DNA of 35,349 bases from a virus. The translations under genes were made by a program, and so were the position numbers. Shown here piece after piece: positions 5,926 through 11,950 of this stretch; the first letter of the stretch is position 1; each line of letters begins with the position of its first letter. The notes beneath the pieces were generated by a model. It was given only the letters and a program-made list of their open reading frames with translations. It did not search any database and was not told the DNA's origin. The stretch covers positions 1-35,349 of IMG/VR virus record IMGVR_UViG_3300042505_000337; one strand, given 5' to 3'.

Positions 5926-6222
5926 ATGAAATATATCCGCCCTGTTTTTGATGATGATTATTCAGAAAATACCCCCGTCAATTTAAAAGACCTTGTTGAA
6001 CAGTTTTTAATCAACAGCCACAACTTATCAGATTATGTTGAAGAAACAGATTTGATTGCCAACCAAGTGTTGGTTATTCTTTACGATGCCAACGATGATA
6101 AGTTAGGTCGTATTCGCGACATTTACAACAAACGCATTGGTGAAGTTGCCTATTTCGTTGATGAAAATTACGATGTAGATGGCTATGCAAAATTTATGCT
6201 TGACCAAGTAAAGGATTGGTAA
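5926..6222 (+). CDS. Acidic hypothetical early protein
   Basis: 98 aa, strongly acidic (about one residue in four is D or E) and poor in lysine. Segments such as VFDDDYSENTPVNLKDLVEQF and LYDANDDKLGRIRDIYNKRIGEVAYFVDENYDVDG recall DNA-mimic-like composition, but that is only compositional. It has an AAAGGAAAC ribosome site. Its stop lies 2 bp before the next gene's ATG. Function unknown. Confidence 0.65.
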   Translation: MKYIRPVFDDDYSENTPVNLKDLVEQFLINSHNLSDYVEETDLIANQVLVILYDANDDKLGRIRDIYNKRIGEVAYFVDENYDVDGYAKFMLDQVKDW

Positions 6223-6224
6223 AA

Positions 6225-6350
6225 ATGACTGACTACAAAAACCTAGTTGTAAAATCTGAAACAAACTGGTTGCACATTGCTGTTGAAACCGTTTGCTTTG
6301 TTGGTAGCATGGTGGCAATAGGCTTCTTGCTTTGCTTGTTGTCTGCTTAA
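6225..6350 (+). CDS. 41-aa single-pass membrane peptide
   Basis: ATG at 6225 with TAA ending at 6350. A polar N-terminus (MTDYKNLVVKSETNWLHI) precedes one transmembrane helix (ETVCFVGSMVAIGFLLCLLSA) running to the C-terminus. It sits 2 bp after the acidic gene and 16 bp before the annealing-protein gene in a tightly packed operon. Early phage membrane peptides often act in superinfection exclusion; here that is speculation. Confidence 0.55.
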   Translation: MTDYKNLVVKSETNWLHIAVETVCFVGSMVAIGFLLCLLSA

Positions 6351-6366
6351 CATTAAAGGATAAGAT

Positions 6367-6891
6367 ATGAGTTACGCAAAATTAAGAAAATTAAATGTTA
6401 ATGACAAAACCGAAAAAAAGGGAAACCTAACTTATTTGTCTTGGACTTATTGTGTGGATGAATTATTGAAAGCCGATGAATCTGCCACATGGTATTTTCC
6501 TGAACCAAAGTATTACGGCGAAACGGTAATGGTGTTTTGCAATGTTACCGCCTTTGGCAAGACCATGAAGATGCAACTGCCTGTCATGGATAACCGCAAC
6601 AATGCTATTACTAACCCATGTGCGCGTAAAATTAGCGATGCAACGATGCGATGCCTTGCCAAGTGTTGTGCGTGCTTTGGAATTGGATTGTATATATACG
6701 CTGGTCAAGACCTGCCGCAAATAGATGCTGAAGATTATACTGAAGAACTAATTGCCTGCATTACCTTGGATGAATTGCAAAAAGCCTATCTGCGAATTGT
6801 GCCAATTTTTAAAACTGACGCTGAATCGCTTGCCGTTATAACAAAAACCAAAGACCTTATGAAAGCCAAACTAACAAAGGATGCCCAATGA
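6367..6891 (+). CDS. Sak3-like single-strand annealing protein
   Basis: 174 aa. The N-terminus KLRKLNVNDKTEKKGNLTYLSWTYCVDELLK and the block LPVMDNRNNAITNPCARKISDATMRCLAKCCACFGIGLYIYAGQDLP match the DUF1071/Sak3 family of phage single-strand annealing proteins. These form rings or filaments on ssDNA and pair complementary strands, the Red-beta role. The C-terminal 45 residues are a variable helical tail. A YqaJ-type exonuclease follows two small genes later, giving the usual exonuclease/annealase pair. An AAAGGA ribosome site precedes the ATG. Confidence 0.82.
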   Translation: MSYAKLRKLNVNDKTEKKGNLTYLSWTYCVDELLKADESATWYFPEPKYYGETVMVFCNVTAFGKTMKMQLPVMDNRNNAITNPCARKISDATMRCLAKCCACFGIGLYIYAGQDLPQIDAEDYTEELIACITLDELQKAYLRIVPIFKTDAESLAVITKTKDLMKAKLTKDAQ

Positions 6892-7031
6892 TTATTGCCA
6901 GCCTTTATAAATTTCCACCCCCAAGCCAACAGTCTATTGAATTGCGCGATAAGCAAATTGCTAAGTGCAAACAAATGATGGGCGACAAATACTTGCTTGC
7001 TAAACCAATACAAAAAAAGGATAAAAAATGA
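6888..7031 (+). CDS. 47-aa hypothetical protein
   Basis: ATG at 6888 in an ATGA overlap with the annealing-protein stop; its own TGA overlaps the next ATG in the same way. The sequence begins MIIASLYKFPPPSQQSIELRD and ends in a lysine-rich tail (KPIQKKDKK). Coupling at both ends supports it as real. Function unknown. Confidence 0.58.
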   Translation: MIIASLYKFPPPSQQSIELRDKQIAKCKQMMGDKYLLAKPIQKKDKK

Positions 7032-7309
7032 CTGAACAATTACCCGATTCTGAAATGCAATTGCTAGTTGCCGATGCTGTGCGCTACCGCTTCCTGCGCG
7101 ATGTTGTTCCTGCAATCATCAATGAAATTTATAAAAACGATGAAAATTATGATTGGGAACATTTTGTTGGTTTTGAAAATATCTATTATTCACAAGGCGA
7201 TGGAACAGTTGAACAAATTGATGGGCAAGATTTAGATAATGCCATTGATGCTGAACTTGGCATGATTGTTGATAAGGAAATTGCTGAACATTTAAAGGAA
7301 ACAGAATGA
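7028..7309 (+). CDS. Acidic hypothetical protein
   Basis: 93 aa, acidic, starting LPDSEMQLLVADAVRYRFLRD, an opening helix seen in many small phage proteins. It is linked by ATGA to the 47-aa gene before it and overlaps the exonuclease start by 4 bp. The close coupling to the exonuclease suggests a partner or modulator role, but nothing in the sequence proves it. Confidence 0.65.
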   Translation: MTEQLPDSEMQLLVADAVRYRFLRDVVPAIINEIYKNDENYDWEHFVGFENIYYSQGDGTVEQIDGQDLDNAIDAELGMIVDKEIAEHLKETE

Positions 7310-7929
7310 ACGAAATCCAAGGTTCGGATGAATGGTTTGCCGCCCGATTGGGCAAGGTTAGCGCAAGCCGATTAGCCGATGTATTAGCCACCGTTAAAAC
7401 AGGTGAAGCGGTAACGCGCCGCAATTATCGTATGCAACTGGTTTGTGAACGCTTGACGGGGCGCAAAGCCGAAACCTATACCAACGCCCACATGGAACGC
7501 GGAAATGCGTTAGAACCGCTTGCAAGGGCTTCGTATGAACTAAAAAAAGGCGTCATGGTTGATGAAGTTGGCTTTGTTCAACATCCAACCATTGAAATGG
7601 CAGGTGCAAGCCCCGATGGATTGGTTGATGGCGGCAGTATTGAAATAAAATGCCCAACGCCTGCTAATCACATTGAAACCGTATTGCGCGGAACAGCACC
7701 AAGCCAATACTTTGCACAAATGCAATGGCAAATGGCTTGCCTAGGCGATTCTTATAAATTTGTGGATTTTGTGTCCTATTGCCCCGATGTGGGTGAAGAT
7801 TTGGAATTGTTTATTGTTCGCGTTCCACGCGATGATGAATGGTTGCAACAAGCGGAAAAGGATGTGATTACTTTTCTAAATGAAGTGTCGGAAACATACA
7901 GTCAATTAAAATCACTTAAATGGCTGTAA
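7306..7929 (+). CDS. YqaJ/lambda-Exo-like recombination exonuclease
   Basis: 207 aa. N-terminal GSDEWFAARLGKVSASRLADVLA is the YqaJ viral-recombinase signature. The active site is complete: E70 in GNALEP, D104 in GASPDGLV, then E113 and K115 in IEIKCP. The QYFAQMQWQMAC helix that follows is also typical. The enzyme resects double-stranded ends 5' to 3' for the annealing protein. Its length fits the family, and it starts in an ATGA-type overlap with the acidic gene. Confidence 0.92.
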   Translation: MNEIQGSDEWFAARLGKVSASRLADVLATVKTGEAVTRRNYRMQLVCERLTGRKAETYTNAHMERGNALEPLARASYELKKGVMVDEVGFVQHPTIEMAGASPDGLVDGGSIEIKCPTPANHIETVLRGTAPSQYFAQMQWQMACLGDSYKFVDFVSYCPDVGEDLELFIVRVPRDDEWLQQAEKDVITFLNEVSETYSQLKSLKWL

Positions 7930-7955
7930 TTATTTAATCAACTAAAGGAAATAAA

Positions 7956-8222
7956 ATGGCAATAACCCATGAACTAATCGCCCGTGGCGAAACTTATAAA
8001 GACAAAGATGGAAACGATAAAACCCGTTGGATTCGTTGCGGTGTGGTTATGGACACAAAATCGGGCGGTCAAGCAATCCATCTTGAAAGCCTACCAATTA
8101 ACTTTGATGGTTGGCTAATGATGAAAGAACCTATGCCAAAGGAAAATCAAAAGCCTTATAGCAAATCGGGTTCGGTTTCTGAAAAACCAATTGAAGATAT
8201 TGAATCGGATATTCCGTTTTAA
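7956..8222 (+). CDS. SSB-like small protein with DIPF tail
   Basis: 88 aa. A beta-rich core (TRWIRCGVVMDTKSGGQAIHLESLPINFDGWLMMKEPMP) is compatible with a reduced OB fold. A disordered linker follows, and the C-terminus is EDIESDIPF. The last four residues match the acidic tip by which bacterial SSB recruits RecO, RecQ, PriA and other partners. Position straight after the exonuclease fits a recombination or replication role. It is much shorter than bacterial SSB, so a phage ssDNA-binding protein or an SSB-tail mimic are both possible. Confidence 0.65.
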   Translation: MAITHELIARGETYKDKDGNDKTRWIRCGVVMDTKSGGQAIHLESLPINFDGWLMMKEPMPKENQKPYSKSGSVSEKPIEDIESDIPF

Positions 8223-8241
8223 TAATACCGTTCTAACTAAC

Positions 8242-8255
8242 AGCCCTACGGGGCT
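8242..8255 (+). terminator. Intercistronic hairpin (UNCG type)
   Basis: AGCCC-TACG-GGGCT followed by TTT: a 5-bp stem with a UACG (UNCG-class) tetraloop in the 46-bp gap after the SSB-like gene. It is related in position to the GNRA hairpins upstream. Partial terminator or mRNA 3'-end stabiliser. Confidence 0.55.
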
Positions 8256-8268
8256 TTAAGGAAACTAT

Positions 8269-8442
8269 ATGTATATTACTGACGAACAGTTTGATGAAAC
8301 CATTGAACGCGCATTTACACGCGGCATGGAATTCCAAAAAGCAAACCAGCGCGACCTTGAAAATGCTTGGTTTGACATTGGGTATAACGCAGGTTTAAAA
8401 ATCGCTAAACTTAATCAAGGGGAATATGATGCCATGCAATAA
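8269..8442 (+). CDS. 57-aa hypothetical protein
   Basis: ATG at 8269 after a TAAGGAAAC ribosome site; TAA at 8442. Helical and acidic (MYITDEQFDETIERAFTRGMEFQKA). Its end overlaps the next gene by 17 bp. First of a run of six tiny genes. No family recognised. Confidence 0.6.
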   Translation: MYITDEQFDETIERAFTRGMEFQKANQRDLENAWFDIGYNAGLKIAKLNQGEYDAMQ

Positions 8443-8644
8443 GATTGATTGCAATCAAGGGCGTTGTGATTGCCCAAGGGATAACGACAGGGCTGTTGTT
8501 GTGGTTGTTTTGTCTATATTACTAATAGTTTCTATGGGTTGTTTAGTGTTTAAACTTTTAAATGGAAATAGCGGAACACCATGTGCGGTTGAAGTGCAAT
8601 TTAGCGGCGGTTCAAAGGCAATTTATATTGGAACAAGTGTATGA
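8426..8644 (+). CDS. Cys-rich small membrane protein
   Basis: 72 aa with tandem ATG codons at 8426 and 8429 and an AAGGGG ribosome site. A cysteine-rich N-terminus (CNKIDCNQGRCDC) precedes one transmembrane helix (VVVVVLSILLIVSMGCLVFKLL) and a periplasmic-type tail containing SGGSKAIYIG. The stop overlaps the next ATG. The N-terminal cysteines could bind a metal. Function unknown. Confidence 0.62.
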   Translation: MMPCNKIDCNQGRCDCPRDNDRAVVVVVLSILLIVSMGCLVFKLLNGNSGTPCAVEVQFSGGSKAIYIGTSV

Positions 8645-8763
8645 ACAAACTGTGTATGTCATGCCAAAAAATGCCTGCAATAAAAAAGGTTGGTTGTCGG
8701 GTTTTATGCAAAAACTGTGTTGATGCTAGAAACAAAGCAATCATAAAGGCTAAGAAAATATGA
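8641..8763 (+). CDS. 40-aa zinc-ribbon peptide
   Basis: ATG at 8641 within an ATGA overlap; TGA at 8763 overlaps the next ATG. Two CxxC knuckles, C5/C8 and C23/C26, with an extra C19, make a complete four-cysteine zinc ribbon in 40 residues, ending in a basic tail (ARNKAIIKAKKI). Such mini zinc ribbons in phages can bind nucleic acid or host polymerase, but no specific role can be given. Confidence 0.6.
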   Translation: MNKLCMSCQKMPAIKKVGCRVLCKNCVDARNKAIIKAKKI

Positions 8764-8936
8764 ACGGATGCCATAGCGATTTAGTGCCTGACCGTTGCCA
8801 ACATGAAAAGGTATTTCATAGCGATGGCAAAACATCATGGGATTATATTTTTACGCGTGATTGCCAATACTCAAAACAACCAATTATTGATGATGGGTGT
8901 TTTGGCTGTAAAAATAATGCAAAGGAATTAAAATGA
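8760..8936 (+). CDS. 58-aa Cys-rich protein
   Basis: ATG at 8760, TGA at 8936, coupled by ATGA on both sides. It contains C4, C13, C35 and a C47/C50 CxxC-like pair (DDGCFGCKNN), so probably a second small metal-binding protein. Not recognised. Confidence 0.57.
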   Translation: MNGCHSDLVPDRCQHEKVFHSDGKTSWDYIFTRDCQYSKQPIIDDGCFGCKNNAKELK

Positions 8937-9106
8937 AAAAACTACTTAACTATTTAACCGCCAAAGATTATACTTTTATTGATGTATTGGGTAATTCTAT
9001 AATTGGTGCGCTTGTTTATAACGGCAGTCTTTGGTGGCTTTTATTAATTATCCCAATTGCTTTAATCAACGCTGTTTTAAGAAAATTAAATTGTAGGATT
9101 TTATGA
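8933..9106 (+). CDS. 57-aa membrane peptide
   Basis: ATG at 8933, TGA at 9106. Two hydrophobic stretches (FIDVLGNSIIGALVY and SLWWLLLIIPIALINAVL) end in a basic C-terminus. Coupled by ATGA to both neighbours. Probably an inner-membrane peptide of one or two passes; no family recognised. Confidence 0.57.
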   Translation: MKKLLNYLTAKDYTFIDVLGNSIIGALVYNGSLWWLLLIIPIALINAVLRKLNCRIL

Positions 9107-9351
9107 GTAAAAACGACATTACGGGCGATGCCATTGTTAGCAAGTTTAGTAACACTTATGCCGACAAATACGATGCTATATTTCGCAACAAGGATTTAGC
9201 CAAGTGTGCAGGGCAAGCCCCCGATGGAACGATGGTCTGCGCTTACAGGGAACAATGCAAACGCTACACTATGCCTGCAAGCAACCACCAAGCGTGGACT
9301 GACTTTTGGAAAGGTGGCGATGATTGCGCTAGTTATATATCACTTATTTAA
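9103..9351 (+). CDS. Cys-containing hypothetical phage protein
   Basis: 82 aa. The block KCAGQAPDGTMVCAYREQCKRYTMPASNHQAWTDFW is one I recall from many phages as an uncharacterised conserved protein. C35, C46, C52 and C75 could bind one zinc. It is the last gene of the early operon; its 3' end overlaps the convergent phosphoesterase gene by 8 bp with no room for a terminator. Confidence 0.68.
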   Translation: MSKNDITGDAIVSKFSNTYADKYDAIFRNKDLAKCAGQAPDGTMVCAYREQCKRYTMPASNHQAWTDFWKGGDDCASYISLI

Positions 9352-10504
9352 GCATATCGCTGTTAATGGTTAGCCTTGAAACTTCACCAAATCTTTTGTC
9401 GTAAGTAATAACCTTGGCATCGCGCCCCGATAACCAACCGCCACGCGCTGAATAAGCGTCAGCAGGTGCAAGGGTGCGGTGTTGTTCAATAATCATTAAC
9501 CCGTTTTCTTTAACTTCAGTATGGTGCAGATGCCCCATGTGTGCAAACGCATATTTAGTGCGCCCAAACATTTCCCTAAACTGCGCGGCAAACACTTCGC
9601 TAACATTGCTTACTTTGCGTTTATGACCATGATGAAAGAATAATGAAACCTTGCCAAATTCAAATGCGTTATACGGGTTGGGCGACCTATCCACCGACAC
9701 GCGCGGTTCATTTTCATACATAACAGCAAACCATTCGCGCAACCATATTTGGCTTACAGGGTCATGGTTAGCGTCTGCCATTATAATGTGCAGGCTTTGA
9801 TGCTTTTGTAGCAACATATCTATAATGGTTCGCAATACCCGTATTGATGAACGAACCAATTTTGAAAAGCGACTGTCCACATCTAGCAAATGTTTTGATG
9901 CAGGCGTTACGGCATCCATCCCATCAAAGTGCAGGAAATCAGACATTTGGGCAAAAACGGCTTGGTTAGCCTGTGGCGATTGATAGATGGCTTGGGCAAA
10001 CCATTTAATAATTAATTCTTCGGCAATCTTTAAATCCCAATCATCGCCGTTTGTTTCTTCATGCCATGCCAACATACCCATGTGATAGTCGGTAATGACA
10101 TAACAGTTTAAAAGATTGTCGTTGCCTAAAGGTGGCGGTTCGGTCATTGAAATTCGCGGAATTGTTTCCTTTAACGCTTCAATCGTTTCCAACATGATGG
10201 CTTGCATTTTGTCATCATCTAGGCGTGTTTTAACCCATTGACCGCTTGCTTTGCCCTCGGCGTTGTAATAGGTTGAAATGCCACGCACCACAAATGGTTC
10301 AGGGGCAACCCTTGTCATGTCATGTTCGGGTGAATATCCGCGACTTGCGGCTTTGCGTTTTAGGCGGTCAATTCCGTTTTGAACTGTGCCTGCGGAAATC
10401 TGTAATCTTTCGGCGGCTTTTCTGTATGAACCGTATTTAATTATTGCGTCAATAAATTCAATCTGCCTAACCGTTCCAAACTGCTTTAAATTTTCATCAA
10501 TCAT
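9344..10504 (-). CDS. Metallophosphoesterase with N-terminal HTH
   Basis: 386 aa. Residues 10-50 are a helix-turn-helix (YGSYRKAAERLQISAGTVQNGIDRLKRKA). The C-terminal two thirds form a calcineurin-like phosphoesterase with D139-x-H141 (TDYHMG), a DF..FDGMD block near 189-197, the GNHD equivalent ADANHDP (244-249), HHGH (291-294) and GHLHH (324-328). All metal ligands appear present. Similar proteins occur in many siphoviruses, usually called phosphoesterase. The HTH suggests it is targeted to DNA, perhaps as a nuclease, which is inference. It is the final gene of the late operon, past the lysis genes. Confidence 0.85.
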   Translation of the reverse strand: MIDENLKQFGTVRQIEFIDAIIKYGSYRKAAERLQISAGTVQNGIDRLKRKAASRGYSPEHDMTRVAPEPFVVRGISTYYNAEGKASGQWVKTRLDDDKMQAIMLETIEALKETIPRISMTEPPPLGNDNLLNCYVITDYHMGMLAWHEETNGDDWDLKIAEELIIKWFAQAIYQSPQANQAVFAQMSDFLHFDGMDAVTPASKHLLDVDSRFSKLVRSSIRVLRTIIDMLLQKHQSLHIIMADANHDPVSQIWLREWFAVMYENEPRVSVDRSPNPYNAFEFGKVSLFFHHGHKRKVSNVSEVFAAQFREMFGRTKYAFAHMGHLHHTEVKENGLMIIEQHRTLAPADAYSARGGWLSGRDAKVITYDKRFGEVSRLTINSDMLK

Positions 10505-10683
10505 TGGCGTTCCAATTCAAGGATATATTCGCCAAGTTTGGCGGCGTTGTCTTTAGTTAGGCAAATGCCACCGTCAATTTGTTTTTGAATCTGAAGTGTT
10601 GGCTTGGTCGGCTTGGTTGGTATCTGTTGGCACGCCGTTAAAATGACCAACAAACCAATCGGCAGGGCTTTTAAGCAATTCAT
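10501..10683 (-). CDS. Outer-membrane spanin lipoprotein (Rz1-like)
   Basis: 60 aa from the ATG at 10683, chosen for its AAAGGA ribosome site over the in-frame GTG just upstream. It carries a lipoprotein signal peptide ending in the lipobox LTAC with C18, then a proline/threonine stretch (QQIPTKPTKPTLQ), the usual Rz1 style. About half the gene is nested in another frame inside the preceding spanin gene, as in lambda Rz/Rz1. The o-spanin joins the i-spanin to fuse inner and outer membranes at lysis. Confidence 0.75.
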   Translation of the reverse strand: MNCLKALPIGLLVILTACQQIPTKPTKPTLQIQKQIDGGICLTKDNAAKLGEYILELERQ

Positions 10684-10777
10684 CACGATTCCTTTGCGCT
10701 TTTAACTGTTCGCGCTGAACCGCCCACTTCACAAAAAGTAAAAGCAGGCGGTCTATTATGTCAATTATCTTGAACAT
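10574..10777 (-). CDS. Probable inner-membrane spanin (Rz-like)
   Basis: 67 aa. A hydrophobic N-terminus (MFKIIDIIDRLLLLFVKWAV) is followed by a charged helical stretch (QREQLKAQRNRDELLKSPADW) and a polar tail. Its reading frame contains the start of the lipoprotein gene, the classic Rz/Rz1 nested layout. It is short for an i-spanin and the coiled coil is brief, so the role rests mainly on the overlap and position. Begins right after the holin-like stop. Confidence 0.6.
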   Translation of the reverse strand: MFKIIDIIDRLLLLFVKWAVQREQLKAQRNRDELLKSPADWFVGHFNGVPTDTNQADQANTSDSKTN

Positions 10778-10948
10778 TTAGGGCTTGTCTTTGGTAAATA
10801 CACCCAATAAGCCTATTAAGGCTAATCCTGCGCCCACTATGGCGTTTGTTTGTTCAGGTGATAGCGTTACCCCAACTGCTGTTAATAAAGCCGTCAGACC
10901 GCGCCATGTTGATGCTTCTTTTAATCTTGCAAGTAAGTAATCTTTCAT
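10778..10948 (-). CDS. Holin-like small membrane protein
   Basis: 56 aa from the ATG at 10948. The sequence ASTWRGLTALLTAVGVTLSPEQTNAIVGAGLALIGLLGVFTKDKP has two hydrophobic helices separated by a short PEQ turn and a charged C-terminus. This pattern is common in small phage holins that sit beside endolysins. The start overlaps the endolysin stop by 4 bp. Assignment as holin is by pattern and position. Confidence 0.65.
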   Translation of the reverse strand: MKDYLLARLKEASTWRGLTALLTAVGVTLSPEQTNAIVGAGLALIGLLGVFTKDKP

Positions 10949-11361
10949 AATGTTTTCCCTTTTTGAAAATCGGTTAAACTTAAACCGCCTGTGAATTGGC
11001 AATGTGCCGTTTCTTTAAACTTACCACTCCATGCGCCAGCCCATTCAAGACCAAGCGATTCGGCAATGCGCCCACACTTAGCAAACAGACCAGCATCATT
11101 CCAAACACACTTGCCACCAACGATAGGCACAAAATCAAAAGCAACCCGATAATTGTGAAAGGATTGCCCTGCCTTGGCATTGGTAACGATATTGCCTTTA
11201 GTCGTGCGCCCTTGTTCATATAAAGCCTTTTGCGATTCCATATCGCGGTAAGTGCTAGTAATTAAAACATCAATGCCAACCGCATCGCAAGCGTGAATAA
11301 ATTGTTCGCATAGTCCTTTAACTTTAGGATGCAAATCATCAAGTTTGCGACTGTTAATCAT
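10945..11361 (-). CDS. Endolysin, M15 D,D/L,D-carboxypeptidase type
   Basis: 138 aa from the ATG at 11361. It contains the M15 (VanY/T5-endolysin-like) zinc motif S67-x-H69 ... A-x-D76 (QSFHNYRVAFDF), and a later KETAH with E117 and H120 as the catalytic base and third ligand. ITSTYRDMESQKALYEQGRT is the usual substrate-loop strand. The enzyme cuts the L-alanyl-D-glutamate (or D,D) bond of peptidoglycan stems. It has no signal sequence, so release depends on the holin. An upstream in-frame start at 11397 is less likely. Confidence 0.9.
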   Translation of the reverse strand: MINSRKLDDLHPKVKGLCEQFIHACDAVGIDVLITSTYRDMESQKALYEQGRTTKGNIVTNAKAGQSFHNYRVAFDFVPIVGGKCVWNDAGLFAKCGRIAESLGLEWAGAWSGKFKETAHCQFTGGLSLTDFQKGKTL

Positions 11362-11587
11362 TACGGCGTTTTTCCAATATATCAAATAAACGGGCAATCA
11401 TGTCTTTTAACTCTTTAACATCTTGCCGATAATCATCTTTAACAACATATTCTTTTGGCAATTCTTCACGCAATTTTGCAAGGTCGCCTTTTAATTCTTT
11501 AACAGCCGCCCATAATTCGCGTAAAAACCAACCAAGGATTAACCCTGCGGATGAAAATAAAAGGTTAAGTAATGATTGTGTGTCCAT
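11354..11587 (-). CDS. Membrane/coiled-coil lysis-cassette protein
   Basis: 77 aa. One N-terminal transmembrane helix (LLNLLFSSAGLILGWFLRELW) is followed by a long charged coiled coil (AAVKELKGDLAKLREELPKE ... DVKELKDMIARLFDILEKRR). It overlaps the endolysin start by 8 bp. This is the architecture of an i-spanin or a BhlA-like holin helper. With another candidate i-spanin downstream, the division of labour is unclear. Confidence 0.65.
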   Translation of the reverse strand: MDTQSLLNLLFSSAGLILGWFLRELWAAVKELKGDLAKLREELPKEYVVKDDYRQDVKELKDMIARLFDILEKRRND

Positions 11588-11605
11588 GATTTTGCCTTAT
11601 TACTT

Positions 11606-11950
11606 TTAGATAGTTACAACAGGGGTTGGTTGTGGTTGCCAAGGCAATGGTGGTGATTCTAATTGCTGTTGGCTTAACAATGCTTGATTAACGCTATTTT
11701 TATATTGTTCAATCACTACTAATGGCGTGTATGTATCAATCCAACCTAAAACTATTTCTTCTGTTAATTGGTCAAATGGCACAAATGATGAACCTGCCAT
11801 TGTTGGAACATAAGTCATTGCAGGGCATGAAGTTGTATAAGTATCTTCTGTTCCTATTAAACTCCAATAAATGTTATAAACAACATTAACTTCGCCGTCT
11901 AATTCTTTATAAGCCTGAATAGAACTAATTTTTTTTGTATAAGTAATCAT
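11606..11950 (-). CDS. Tail-fibre-associated hypothetical protein
   Basis: 114 aa, beginning in an ATGA overlap with the fibre stop. I recall similar short proteins directly behind S74-type fibres in aquatic phages. The C-terminus is proline- and glutamine-rich (ESPPLPWQPQPTPVVTI). It could be a fibre chaperone or a minor tip protein; no motif decides. Confidence 0.6.
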   Translation of the reverse strand: MITYTKKISSIQAYKELDGEVNVVYNIYWSLIGTEDTYTTSCPAMTYVPTMAGSSFVPFDQLTEEIVLGWIDTYTPLVVIEQYKNSVNQALLSQQQLESPPLPWQPQPTPVVTI

